A stretch of 64,000 nt of DNA from Tomocerus qinae (Eukaryota; Arthropoda; Collembola; Entomobryomorpha; Tomoceridae). Below, in pieces: positions 15,101 to 30,100 of this stretch. Location of the stretch: contig CM034548.1 in the NCBI GenBank assembly GCA_020055645.1, positions 8,928,001 through 8,992,000 on the forward strand, read 5' to 3'. Below the pieces are notes generated by a model that was not told the origin of the DNA, searched no databases, and worked only from the letters and a program-made list of their open reading frames with translations. Positions within the stretch are counted from its first letter, which is position 1; each line of letters opens with the position of its first letter. A program made the translations under genes and the position numbers.

Positions 15101-18100
15101 CCTTCCTCTTCCGTCTCAATCTTTTGACGCTGACGACGTTTGAGGGAGTAGGACTCCACCGCCGATTGCAGTTTTGACAGTTCTTCCATGAGGGCGTTGG
15201 TCTTGTCGTCGACAGGCGGCGGCGGTGGCGGAGCCACGTCGCTCTTCCCACGCAGGTAGGGCGTGAAGGACGAGAGAGAGACGTCGGCAGGTTGAACAGG
15301 AGGAGAGTGGGAGCCGAACCCATTTTTGAGGAGGGCGTCTGAGGGTCGTCGCGTTTGGTCTTCCGCTTTCGGGTCAGTTACACTACTATACGGTTTAACA
15401 AAAGAAGGCTTGGCTTGGCTAGCAGAGGGAGTGCTCATGCTCAAGGAGTGATCAGAGTAGAGGTCAGAAGGGAATTCTAGGTCATAGGGCTCTTGGGTCT
15501 CAGGGCTGTCGTAGGACTCAATGTCTAATTCTACCGGACTCCTAAGGGGACTTTCGAAAAGCTCTTCACTCTGATCCAGACGATCCGGGGAAAACATCTC
15601 CGAAGAGAATCGTCTAGTCTCTGCCTTCTCGCTCGACCACTTCCCTAGCACATCTGATCCCGATCCCAATTGTGGATCACTAGACTCTATTGCATCACTC
15701 TCAAACTCACGCTCGTTCTCCCACCGCTGCATCTGAGGACTCAGCGATCCCTGCATCCCTTGTTGTTGTTGTTGTTGAGGAGGTCCTGCGCTTCCACTTC
15801 CTCTCCGACTCCCGTCCCACTCCATCTGAAACCAAATACACAAATGTCCACTTTGATCACCTCTTTTTCTCCAAATTGTTCTCGCACTTCCACTGCCAAT
15901 TACCTATTCGACAAATATTCAGTGAGTCCACCTTTGGGATTGACCAGTTATTAAATATTCGCCAGAAGAACTCTTGTAACCCAAAATACTTATCATAGTA
16001 CTTATGCTGCTCTTAACTTTTAATATTTAATGGCGATAACTGCTGATTAACTCACACCATTATGAGATTCGTATGCTACTTTAGTTTTCCATTTGCTAGC
16101 CTGCTATACAGATCAGATAGTATCAATGTTATATACCAATTATCGCTGCCTTTCTGTATGTAAGATGAGACCAATCTTCTTGCATTCGTTTCCCTAAAGG
16201 TAAATCTAAAGTTCTTCATTTTTCAAAGGAAAACAAACGGAAATATCTTCTCCTTTAATTAATTTACCTAATCCTCCTTCTCAGACATACTTCCCTTATT
16301 CTTTTCGCTTAGATTATGTCACCACTTAGTGAGTTTATCAAAACCTACAACTATATCTATTACTCTGTCAATAAATCTAAATCTATGTGATAAGAATTAA
16401 ATAGAAGAGTAACTGCACTATGCTGGTAATTGAATGTATAATTTTGCTTCTACGTACCTACGTATTTATTTGTATTCACATTGGAATGGGGAATTTGAGA
16501 CACAATTGAAATTTAATAGAACTTATCGTTAGAATCCCTGTAGCGTATGATAGATCCAAGCTAAGCTAAGAGTAATTTATTTTGCTACACTACACTATAG
16601 GAGCGAATTGATTATGTACATATATTACAGCTAAAGCTGGGTTATTTATCTAGCAACTCGTATATTTAACTCGGATGATGTTTCACGGTTGACACGAGGA
16701 TATTTGGCAGTGGATCTAACTGTGACTAAAAGAAACCTTATTTAAATACTGTAAATGTATTCTATCTGGTGCTTATATCGTTAGATAAAGAGAAGATACA
16801 AACCGCAAATGGAAACATCAACGTAGATAATACTTAATAAGGGCTTCTAAGCTTATTTTATACCGTCAAAGTCAAAGCCTTTGAATGAGATCAACATTAC
16901 TAAATATTTTCATTTGTTCGATGTGTGTTCTTCTAAAGATAAAAGGTACAATGTCATGTTTGTATATTATAGTAGTAGGTGGGTATTTACTCATTGGAGT
17001 ATTGATTGGCCAAAGTTTCTCTTGTGTGCTCTGCAAATAGTAGAAATATACATATAGTTTGTAAGTACGTATGTGTAGGTAACCTGAATAAATTATATGA
17101 ATTCCCCATTTCACCAATTCCCTTTGTGATTTCTCTTGAACTTACATTCAGTCCGTGTTCAAATTGTACTGCTGCAGAACTTGTACTGAATATCAGCAAT
17201 CACATCTGTGATTTTGCATAAAAATCGACAATATGTACTGCATAGCAAACAAACTCAGCTATAAAAACTGAAATATAAGTAATAAGATGAGTTGGCTTGG
17301 CATGGATTATACTACAATATTCCAAGATAAGATCAGTATATTATCTTATACACTTCAGGATATTTAGTACAAACATGATATGAAAGGGTAGAGAACGCTA
17401 AAAGCATTGAAGGTGACTTTCACTCTATCTCTAGTGTGAATCTAGTATAACTTGTCCTACAATTCACAAATTATATATACCGATAGAAATATATCTGCTT
17501 AAATGGAACATTTCGGTGTTTGTAAAAAAATTCTCATATAGCACTGGACGATCAATACGAGTTTAATCTCATAGTATTACAAATTAAAATTGAAAGCATG
17601 CCAGGACTATTCCATTTTAGTGTCATCAAAAAGAACGGATTTCGTCAGCGAGCAAGAAAATGTTTGAATGGAAGATAAATATTTATGCATCTTCTACTAC
17701 AATTGCAATATTATTTCATTGGAATTGAATTGGTTACATTTATTAATTGAAATAAGTTTCTTTTCCCCAAATAATGTTGAAAAAAGTCGCTCTACTTCAT
17801 ACTTGTTAGATCCTAGAGGGCAAAAGTCAGAGCTTTGTGAAAACACATCTATAAAAAGTATTCTATGCGTAAATGTATTCTTAGTTTGTAGATAGAAGGA
17901 TCCTCTCTTGAATTTCTTTATGATATCATGCTATACATTCAAATGGTAACGAAAATATCATTCTAGAAATAATTGAGCGTGACACTGTGAGCTTGACATT
18001 AATTTTAATTTCTGTATCTCTAGGAATGAAACAATTAAGGGTTAAAAGTGAAATAGATATTGTGTGTGAGGCTGGCTATGAATAAGTAAAAGAGAGTGCG

Positions 18101-21100
18101 AAAAGTTCTTACACTGGGATTTTGTTGCTGCTGCTGGGAGTAAGGTCCTGTTGGCCGTGGTCCAAGATTCTGATGACCTGGTGGACCAGAAGCATTCCCC
18201 ATAGGACCTGGACCCATCCGTCGTTGTTTAATGCAATTTCCACATGTCCACTCTGGTCGCTATGAACATCACCAAATTCATTATTGATTATGAGTCTCAC
18301 GTCCTTCCTCTCCAAACACATGCAACCGTTTTATCCGAATCTACAGAGCGAGACCTCCCGGCCGGTTTCCCTCATCCTCCCTAACTAAATCCACAAACAC
18401 AAAAACCCTTCCCCAGAATATTCGAACGTTTTGGCGTAGATGAAGAAGAGATCAACAGAAGTAACTGCTTTCAACAAAACAAGGGCAAAATGTCTATTTG
18501 ACGTTGTTCTATTAAAAGGCTTTTAACAAAAATCTATACTCGCCATTACAATGTATTTGTTGCCACATTGCCAGTAAATCATGACCTAAAACATAATCTT
18601 TCCATATTATGTCTCTGGCCAGGCGTTCATAATTTTTTATCTTCCTTCTGGAATCACTTTTAGTATTTGGTACACTTTGTTTCAATTCATATTTATTTAA
18701 GTCCTCGATTATATTTTATGCACGTTATTTTATTGGAGACTATCCTTTTTGTTAAGGAGATAAGAATTCAGAAGCATAAGTTAGTTTTGTAGCTATAGAA
18801 TAGTTGCTTACTTAGTATGCAAAGAGCAAAAGTGAAAAATAACAAGTATTTTCGCTCTGAGCGGAGGTACCTACTCAAAAGCATATATAAACAAAGTCAG
18901 CACAGCGTGCTATGAGAACACAAACACCTCCGCACACATTTTTTGCCGTGATAAAAAGTTTCAACATACATACTACTAAATAATATTGTAAAGAATAGAG
19001 TAAACCTGACCTAGCATCTCGGCAACTTTATGTAGTCTGGAGGTGAACACCATAAATGGACAATCAATAATTTGCTCTGTATATTTTGTATCTTGTAGTA
19101 GTATCTCTCTCGCAGTTGAACGTCCTTGTCTGACTGTACAATAGTTGACCTAAATACTACAACGGATTCCCATCCTACCATTTACTATTTTGTTACAACT
19201 TTGAACTGACTCAATGCAATTCTGATGTTGTCTCGTTAACTCAATCCTTCTCCATGCTTGCATTGACTTACTTAGAGCCAATCAAACTCGTTACCGTACT
19301 ATGTCAACGGTGTTTATGTTGATCTTTCCAGAGTAACTTATATGCAAACATCTTTTTAGTGAAAACCTGTCACACAACACTATTATACAAGTTACTACTA
19401 CCTGAACAAAACTATTTTCATCCGAAAAGATATTATTAACTCTACTACGAATGCCCTTCACTTGGTGACCCTACACACTCTCTATTCACAACAGAGTTTC
19501 ACAACTATTCCTAGCAAAAGTCATTTGATACATGTTTGGTTGCACTATTCTATACAATTTATTGTCAAGGAATTGTACAGAACTTGTTCATTTACAAAAG
19601 GTACTTCAGTGTTACCATAATATCTGTATGCAGATTAATTCATACGTTTCGAATAATACAAATTGCATTTATGTAAGCATTTATGTAATTATAATTACAA
19701 TGGCCAAGCATGAAAACATAAAAGCAGTTAGTTTAAGCATTTGATGAGTGCTGATGGCTAGAGGCAAAATTAGTAATTGGAAAAAGCTCCGATATAATGA
19801 AATCTGCCTGCAGCCTCAAAACACGAGTCTATTCATTTCAAAAGATTCAACAAACGTTGTAGTGAAACTATGCATGAAAATATCACTTGAGGGAGGTTTA
19901 TTTTCCACTGGTAAATTTGCATGAAAGTTGTGATGTAAGTAGTACCTACACGCATATTGTATTAGGGAAATATGACAAATTGGGAAAGAGGCATCACATG
20001 TCTGGATGGTAATTATTTGAGCATAAAATAAAATAGGTTTTGACTAATTGTGTCATCGATATCAAAGTGGGTATTAGTAGATTCTTGGTAAAATGGAAAT
20101 CTGTTTGGGAGTGACTGGAGATATTTAGACAGATCTGGGAGATGAGGATGGGTGGAGAAATTTGAGTGAGGATTGCACCTTTGGCTAGCTGGGAGTTGTT
20201 ATCAGAGACAGAAGAGAGGCTATTAGCAATCTGAGATTTGAATGACATAGGGGGAAATAAAATAAAATTAGACATGAAATAAAACGTAATAAAAGGAAAC
20301 TGGCAGGAGAGAGAAAGTTAAAGGAAATCAAATTGAAGTAGAGACAGGCGATTTATTTGGATGAAGTACATAGTGTGCTACATTTCTCTACAAATTCAAC
20401 TCGACTTGATATAATCTCCTGAGCAAAAGTTACTTTTCTGCTTAAAGAAAGCTGTATAATATAGTAATGTAGCCATAAGCAACTAGTAAGTGAAGGACTC
20501 TGCCACTCTTATACTCCAACATTAAATTTTAGAAATCCTTTTGCTGAAGGGAAAGTATTCTGATTTGGATTTTGTTCAGGTGGATGGTTGGCATGCTTGG
20601 TTAGAGATATAGCCCATCGCTATTTTTAAATCTTTAACTAGTGCTAGGAGGACTTGTTCCTAACAAACATGCCAACCTCCCGAGAGTGTACCTACCTACC
20701 TACCAATCTACTACCTACGTACTGCTGAACTTATTTAGGTACCCATACATACAGTCAACTCAACTTCTATGATGGAATAATCGATCAAAAAACTATGAAA
20801 GGCAAAGTACATTCTCAACTGCATACCTACGTCCTACCTACCTACATACACTTACGGTGATCATTATACTTGTGTTACTTGTGTCTGTATGTAGGTATCA
20901 ACTGACTCACTCCTGACTGGCACATTTAGGTGTAGTTTCCAACCCGCTGGACTGTGCGGCGCTTATTCGTAGAATTTACTTAGTCTGTTCAATCTTGAAT
21001 GAAGCCTGTCGCTAAGTGGGATGAGTAAATGACAGATAAATTGAAAGTGTCGGTGTCATATCCTAATCTACAACTGAGAAGAGCAATCTGGTGCTAAGTA

Positions 21101-24100
21101 TTTTCTAGGAATGCTCCACACAAATGTACTGGAGCGTTTAATACAAGAATTTTCCACCCTCAGATTTTAATGCATCTATTTGTAAATCCGCAAGATATGA
21201 GCTACATACGCTCCTCTCTAATAGCACTTCTCCGAATCTAAATACAATTTCCAAATGCACTTAGCTACAGTTGCCGCTTGCAAATTCGAATCAAACTGTT
21301 ATTTGAATTTAAAACGAAATTTTCTACTTCCCTATTCTTGGAAGATATTGTCGTATGCTACAGAATAAAGAAACATTTTTACATGCGGGGATGAAGTGAA
21401 AATTTCATTTTCTGCCCACCAGTAATTCCATTTCTATTCCATAATACTTATCTTCCAGCCCAGCAAGTTTGGAAAGGTTATCTCTCTCCTTCCCTACTAC
21501 GTGCACTCCCAGCAAAATCACTGTTGGATATTAACAATTACTCTGGGAGTAGATTAAAATGTAAGTGACAAAATTAAGCCTTGGCCTAGTAACGTTTCCA
21601 TGTAGCAGTTTGAAGGAAAAGAACACCTCGCGATTGATCATGCATAAAGCTTAGTTGAAATGAAGACTAATTCCTTATTTTCTGATTCCTCGAACAATTT
21701 TGAGAAATAATTTTGAATAGACATTTAAAGTGCATGACGGTTATGGTATTATTTCCTTTAGTAGGTTTAGTGTGCACACGCAAAGAAAAGAGAGTCTTCC
21801 TCCTATATGTACAACGAAAGGACTGCACTGCACTATTCTTGAGCTAAAGAGGCTAAGCCCGGTTGCATATGATAGATATAATAGGGGTGAGACTGAGGAT
21901 CTATAAAAACAGGAGTTGTATGTAAGTAAGTATACTTAGTCTTTGTGAAATATGTATAATGTTCACAGCAGCGTGTGTGTTGTGTTTATACTGCTTACTT
22001 TGTTCTGCAAAGCTATATACGAACACTTACTATTTACGAATGGCATATAGGTAAGGAACAAGACGAAAATATCCTGTGAATCACAAGGCATGCTGTTGTA
22101 TTTCAAAGCCGTCTCTGTTACTTGCCAAGAAATCGATCCAACTTTGGTTTGCTGTTGATATTTTGAATGGTAGTGGGACTAGGAAGTCTAGAGTAGTCTT
22201 AATATCTATAGACAGACTCATATCTCACGGTTTCGCTTTCACCAGGCCAAGCTCTATTCTACTCTTGCCCTATTTACACAAATACTATATCACTCAAATT
22301 TCACTGTAAGAATAGAACTCTGAGTTCGTTGCTCATTGGATTTTCTCTCCAAACTGCACAAGTTTACCGATATTCTTAGCCTTGTACTCTATTTTGCAAT
22401 TTATTATTAGTAAAAGGAAAAGTTACCATTTACCTTGTACGAAAACAGAAATCTGATTATAAATTATTATTCCCTCTATGTATATTGATTCCGCATCTCA
22501 TGCTACCACTTCTATAGATACCACTTTCTTTTATCTCAATTACAAAGCTTCTCTTACTCAGTTTAAATGCTCCGTGGACTTCTATCTACTCTAATCAGCA
22601 ATACTTACTGCGTAATAATGTACATACATCCCACACCCTCCCAATTCTCTACAACATAATAGATTTACGACGAACCCAAATCATAGCTTTGTCCTTCAAA
22701 GACCACGATTTCTCTATAAAACACACTCCTTGCTATACACAAACAATGTTCATAGCCTCATTCGCTCGGCTTTCACTTTCCACATAATCTAGATTTTCGC
22801 TTTCTCCCTATGTACTTCTTCCATTTCCAATACTTATATTTCCAAGTAAATATAAAGTCTTCTCCAAACTGACAGACCCGTTGCTAATAAACGAAAAAAT
22901 AAGATATACCCTATCTCTACAACTACCAAATTCAAGTCAAAGGGAAAACAAGAAAAGTTATCTTCTTTGCCAAGTTCTGCGAGAGAAAGGGGAAAATGTG
23001 ATGAAAATTTTATAAGTGCACAAAATATGTATCTACATTACGTCATATTGCATAGTAATGCATAAGAATATTACACAGATAACTACAATAAAAATTTCAC
23101 ATGAAACGCAAGAAAAAATCTCGAATATTCTCTGCCCATGCAATCTAAAAAATATTTATATACAGAAATTCTCATTCTTTCGTTTACGAAATTGGAAACT
23201 AAAGATTCCAAGCATAAGGTAAAGCATTTTCTCATGTTTTAGCAACAGCAAGATTAATTAGTTTTTATCAGCCACCATTTGAGTGTGACATACCTTTGTT
23301 TTTAATTTTGAAACTAATATCAGTTTTTAGAAAGGAAACTAGAAATTCTACTGGTACCTTGAGATGATATTGATATCAGCATTTCTATTGAGTTTTGTGA
23401 GCAGTATCGCTAGAGTTTCTTCCAAGTATCATAATTACATTCCTCGAGAATATTTTAATTACTTATGCCTATGCATTTGCCTCATCTTCCCCGTAAACAA
23501 AACGCAGTGGTATGGTTTGTTGCCCTGATTAAAACCACGAAACAATTACAGATAGTCCTCAACTCAACCGTCAATAATCTTGGACAATATCGTGGTTTAA
23601 AAAAGAAGTAATGAAAAAACTTTCATCGTACGTTGAAATTATTTCTCCGCCATAGGCAAATGAGCTGGATATTTTCAAAGTTTTAGCATAAAAATAAAGT
23701 AGAAAGCAATTATGCATTTTAGCTTATAATTGTCTTTCTCTTACCCTTACAACTTTTCTGTATTGTAAAGAAGACAGATTGCAATTACCCATTCTATGTT
23801 AAAGCGAACAAACAAAATGATTTTTGCCTTTGATTATGCTGCGTTGCCTCTTATACAATTTTGGAACTATAGTGAACTAATTGGAATTCAAATTTTATAT
23901 ACAGATAAACATACATATTTAATTACGAGCAAAGTTGAAAATCCGTGACATTTCTCTAATTGCTCCTAATGAATAGACAGAAAGGTCATTTTCATCAGAA
24001 AAAGCAGTTCAACATTGCTTTGTTTTATACATTTGATGAAATAAAAGCTAGTGTCAGTGTTGACAGATTTACCTTCGTTTCAGGATGAGGTGTCATTCCT

Positions 24101-27100
24101 CCGCATCTATTGCAAACCATTGTTCTACATTCCATACATTCTTGACCAGGCAACCCATCTCGCCCACTCACCTAATTAAACATAAAATGCAGAGCATTAA
24201 TATAAGGAATGCATTTCTATCCAAAAGTATTGCTTTTCATTATTTCATTTATTATAGCCGTATATAAATTATTATATCTGAAGTTTGAGCATGCTAAACT
24301 GATTTACGAAATAAACAATTTAATGAATTTAATGAGACTGGCATTCCGGATGAGAAACGCTAATTTCAAATGAACAAATTACATAAAAGAGCTTTCATTA
24401 TGTAATTTCGCAAACAAGATCCGCTTCAGTGAATTTTCTACTTCGTTACAAAGAATGGAAAAGTCAAAATGCATCATCTGATTCACTTATCCCACAAGGG
24501 CCTCCTATGACAAGGGCTATATAATTAACTTCGTCGATTATTTAGATCATATAATGAAACATTTATATGAAAAACTTTATACTCCACCATGTTGTAGACA
24601 ATCTTACTTTTTGTGAATCTTCAAAATCAATTTACATACCTAATTTTAGCATAGTTGGGTTAAATCAGATAGTTGGTCATTTTATTAAGAAAATCTCAAA
24701 CGGTGATAAGTAATTTACTATTTATTTAGGATTTCTAAGGTAAGTGACGAGTACATTTATATTTAACAAGATGAAGATTCTACTTACATCTCTTTGACGG
24801 CAAATAGGACAGAGACGGCCGCTGTAATCCACACCTGGTCGTTGATCTTCAGGTCTGTAAACAAACAAAATAGAGATATTCAGTAAACAAGTTTGGAAGC
24901 ATCAAATATCTGGATCATAGACAATGACAACTCGTGACACTCGGCCATCGAGTTGTCTATTTATAGAAGCCGTATCAAACAAAGACGAGCAAAAAACTTA
25001 ATCGATACGACTTGATGTGAGAATTTCATCTCTCTGGACTCTACTCCAAATACATGTAGGTAACTATAGTAGGCAGAGTGTAATCGATGATAGTTAATAG
25101 GGACGAGAAGGAGGTCAATAAACAGGCCTTTCAAAACCCCTCCTTGTAGTTGAATTTATTCTGATGATTTTGGCCTAAGGTTTTACGTCAAGTACAAAGT
25201 ACATGTATATTATTTCCTGAATTGTGTTGATCTGAGTCTGTTCATGCAATATACAAAAAAAAAGAGTTTTTGTACAAAATACGATGGTTGGCCACTGAGG
25301 AGATTGCAACAGACATAAACTGTAAACAAACATTGTATATTGCGTTACAGTTTTGTCCTTTGGTCTTTTACGTTTGTTAACGAAAGCGTTTCATCCTTAG
25401 AGCTCTTATGTAATCAAAGTCTGTTTACACTTTATTCTCCTTGAGCCAAGTTCCTCATCTTATGACCATTCCCTTTGTTTGAAGAACAAAATCAAACTGA
25501 CCCAGGTGCTTAAAGAAGATTTCGGTGATAATAACTTCAAAGAACTCCAGGGAACAAAGGCCTATTCAAACCCATAATACGGACACCCTACTTATTATAC
25601 GGATGCTATGAGCCTCGAAAAACCACTGATGACGTGGTTGGTATTTCATCTAATTTAAATCACTGTCTAAATAGGCTTAGCTGCATTCACCATGCACTTA
25701 ATCATCAAGTTGAATAAAGAACGTGTTGACTTCCACTTTAATTATTTCGTCTTAAAGTTTTGTATAGTCTTCTATACAATATTTCCAAACAATGAACAAG
25801 ACTTTGATTTGAAAGATCTAGACCGGAAGACTTGTTCATCTTTGCATAAGGCAAGACAGTGTTTTTTAAACAAAATTTTTATTATTGTGTGCTTTGTTAG
25901 AAACAAAATAGAATTGACAGGAAAATGTGGAAATTGCAGTCTTGTACATAAAATTTAGGAAGGAAGCTTCGGAAATGCATTTTGACAAGCACTGTATGTA
26001 TTTTTTGTGTATTAATTGCGAAAAAGTAGAGAATGTTATCATGATGATTCTTTGTTCTTGTTAGAACTTTTACAGACGTTGAAAGGTTGATACCTGTAAG
26101 AGAATTTTAGGATCTCCCAATAGGATGTATACGTCAAGAACTTTTTTTTGAGCCCCGCAGGGGAGCATAGTGTTCCATAATTTTGGATACAATTTCCTTG
26201 TCTTGTTTCGCCCTATATTCCCTTGGGATCCATATTCCGTGTTTATTATTGCAATATTTTACGATGTTCTGGGATAGGCGCTAAAGCCATTGAAACGGCA
26301 TGACAGATTTCTATAGAAAGAGTAATAGGATCAGTAGTTTGTAGGACGTATAAGAGGTTCTTTATTAGAAATAGTATTTCCAAATGATGTTAGTAGAATC
26401 TATTGGGAAGTGATATAGAGTAGAAGATTCGATAGAAAAGTCAAGTGTGTGAAAGTAATAATGGCTCTCCTTGATTCCAGGGACTATCCTAAAGCTACGA
26501 AGAGCAATAGAATTTAACTCATACCTTAATATATATAGTGCCCGTTGATATTTCCATGATTTTCTAAAGCAAAGTGTAAAGTGGTAATAGTGGAAGAAAT
26601 AATGTACTATACTGAGATCACTACTAAGATGACATACGTTATATATGTTGGAGATAGGAGATTTCAAACTGTGTCTAGCCATTATAATGGATACTGTGTG
26701 GACAGATATCTGACGTAGGTTTGTACAGAGCAATGTACTTGGTACAAATGTAAAAGTTCATTCAAGTTGTGCTGTCCTGCAGGAGGAAGATAATACATTT
26801 AGTGCATATGTTCAGAGTTCCAGGCAGGATTCTATCTAATAGTCTAGGTAGAGAGAGCATTGAAATGCAATATGACGTAGAAGAGTTGAAGATAACCCAA
26901 GTCGACATTTTCGACTTTTATATCGTAATCATATAAGAAAAGAATGTGATGGGCTCTGATTCGTTTTCAACTCCAAAGTTAACAAATGCGATTTCCGACA
27001 ATGGCGAGACATTGGAATTGGTTTGCAATGAAGCGAGAGATGCACCACTTTTATTCAGCTAAACCACTTGTATTCCAACTATGCTGTTGTATTCTGATAC

Positions 27101-30100
27101 AAGTATCAAATCGCATGTCATCCACAGGACACACGACTCTTTCTGTTCAAATGAACAAGACATCCTAAACTCCTCCATTCAAATCTTTCCCAAAAACTTT
27201 TATTTTATTCCCATTCCATTCAGCCTCTGCTTTTACAGCTATATAATATTATGGATAATGTAGCTTAACTACACGCTATTTCATTTTAAACGGAAAGACG
27301 TGACGAAAGCTAACCATTCCTTTAAACTTTCAACATATTTACATTTTTAACGAAATGTTTAGACTACAGTAACACTTGTTTAGATATTGCACAAAACAAA
27401 CCTACAGGCTATAGGAACATTTCCTTCGTGTGAACCAATATATTTCCTCCAAAACTTTGTGTACATACATTTTCATACTTTTCCTAGCATAGCGCAACAC
27501 AGATGTAGTGTTTGTGTTGCAAGAGTCAACACCGTTCACGTTTCTCTTCAAACATACAAATACTCCTACACAATATTTCAAGTTCAAAATTGAATGTCCC
27601 ACAAACTAATATTTCTTTCAAAACAGACACTCCTTCCTAATAAGAAAACCCATTTTCAGCATCAGAAAGACTTTAAAGCCACACTCTTTAATCAACAAAT
27701 GGGTCTCTCGAATTGTAGCTACCTGTTTACATGGCCATTTTTACCATGTATATAATAAATCTTTAACTTTTAGAACCATTTCAGCACAATTTTCATGCTA
27801 AAACATTATACTTCAGCTTTCAGCAGATGTATTACTGAGTTACACTGCATAAAATGAAAAATAGAAACTTCCATTATGCGAAGAAGACAACATTAAGTTC
27901 CAATATCTGTTTTAATAATTTATGAAACTAAAAATATTACTTAATTCATTTCTTCAGTTACTTTGTAAATATCCAAATTTATTTATAAATGGATGTTAAA
28001 TTATACTTTGTACCGTTTTAACCTTAGAATTGCAGCGAATTTGAAATTTAGTTTACCCTTGACCCTTGGACTATCTTGAATAAATATAGTCAAGATGAGA
28101 ATTGTATTGTAGTTGGTTAGCAGACCATTTTGGTTTTAGGAGCCCAGTATCATAAATTAAATCAGTGAGACATAATTTGTAATGTAATGACTACGTCAAA
28201 TAGCAAAAAATATTTTTGGAGGAAAAAGAGATTTTTTGTAGGAACAAGGAGATTATTGTCCTTTTATAGTCTAGACATGGGTTGAGGGAGACAAGTTAAA
28301 TCAGTCTGATCTACTTTACAGCTTAAAAAATACATATTGCATAGAGCGAATTAACAAAGAATGTTTTGAATGTGTCGTAGTCAGACAGAAATACGTAGTA
28401 ACTTTATGTTTAGACTTATATCTTGTAAAGTTGTAACATAGATGTAATAAGAGTACATAACAGTAAAGTTGACGAAAATAAATGTTGTATTAACTCAGTC
28501 GGCAGACACATTCAGTGGTGCTCATGCATATAGAGAGATGTTTCGTTAACAATGCCATCCGTATAAATATAATATTGTCGACTGTAGTAAACCCATAGGC
28601 GATGTACAATAATGTTACGGGTAAGAAACAGAAATGTACGTAAATAGCATAAAAACGCCCTAAACCAGTTTCACTTAAAAGGCTAGGGTTGTTCAAAATG
28701 GAAGCGAGAAAGCAGAATCCCGCATCGGAACGTATTCAATACATATGTACATAAGAAGCTTTCAAAGTGTACAGCTAGCGGGATGGAGAAAGTTGTGGGA
28801 TAGAATGTCGGGGAAAGTGAAGAGATTGCTAGTCGGAGAAAAGAGAAGGAAAATAGTGTTTTTATTTGATTATATGATTACAGCAACAAAGGAACTGTGG
28901 TACATTGTGACACAATGCAATAGTGGAGAGTACTTCAATTTTGCAATCACACATGATTTATAGCTAGCTCCTGTTACTATGTTTTTGCTTCCTCCTTAAA
29001 ACACCATTGTGTTAGCAGCACTGCAATAATATATCACCAACTGCCACAAAATACTCATTCGATACTGCATGTCGAAGTTACAGGTAGGACACACACGCCT
29101 TCTATATCCAAAAACCGATAATTTACCTACTTAAGACACTGGTAGCAAATCATGGCAGCCTTGAGTACTACTTACTTATAAATCTCTAGGGCATCAAGTG
29201 CTAATTACAAATTGCTAAAACCAATGGCTCCAAACCTCAATTCTCTCATTCATTAAAAAGATTTCCCCTTCACTAAACGTCAAAGTCAGACATAAACTAT
29301 TTCGTTCTACTGGAGAACGCATAGCTAGTACTAAAAGTTATAACTTGGCAATTGGTTAATGCAACACTGGATAATTCTTTCTTCGACATATGAGTTTTGC
29401 ATACTCCACTCCAGAGAATGCTTCGGCTCTCCAAAGAAATTAATTCAATTTAGCCTTTTAATGCCAATAATATTGTAAGAGCATTTGTTACCATTCATAC
29501 TACATTTGCAGAATACTTGGATAATAGATACTCAAAGGATAATAGGAATTTACAATTTTCTAGCAAAATATTTTGAATTATTGCAACTATCTTTTTTGAT
29601 GTAGTATATTATACAGATTGTAGAAATTAATTCTTGCTTTAAATTGAAATCAAGAATAGGGCTTGCTGTTGTGAAACAGCAAGCACATGCCTTGTATTTA
29701 TGTATTTTCGATCTATTCATGTAATTTCTGAGATGTCAGGTTTGATCAAAATTGTATTTGAAAATTTTTTTAAATTGTAAAATGACAGACGACAAGATGA
29801 GGAGCAATTTCGGGATGTAGTACACGGGTAGCATGGGTTTAGATTTTACATAACCAGGCTTTCATGATACTATGATAAAATATGCGTCCCAGTAGAATAG
29901 CTCTTGACATAGTATGCATGCTTCAATGATAACGTACGTGGATACCTATAAGTATTTGGGAAGGAATGTCTATATTGGTGATGTGCATTTCTATTTACTT
30001 AGGTCTCAGCCGAATTATTTAGTATCTGATCCATAAAATTGTGGTACCTGACAAGAATATCGTAAAATAGAGCTATAGGGCAGAGGATCGTGGTTAGAGT

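Noticed and set aside
14697..15323. Arg/Thr-rich minus-strand and plus-strand ORFs over exon 6
   Set aside because: Alternative-frame shadows of the true exon 6 frame, with no phase match to neighbouring exons.
26365..26733. 122-codon minus-strand ORF in intron 2
   Set aside because: Intronic composition, no domain, and no splice sites or phase that would fit the scaffold gene.
29661..29684. Short perfect hairpin (10-bp stem, 4-nt loop)
   Set aside because: Stems of this size are expected by chance in 64 kb, and there is no T-run or gene end nearby.
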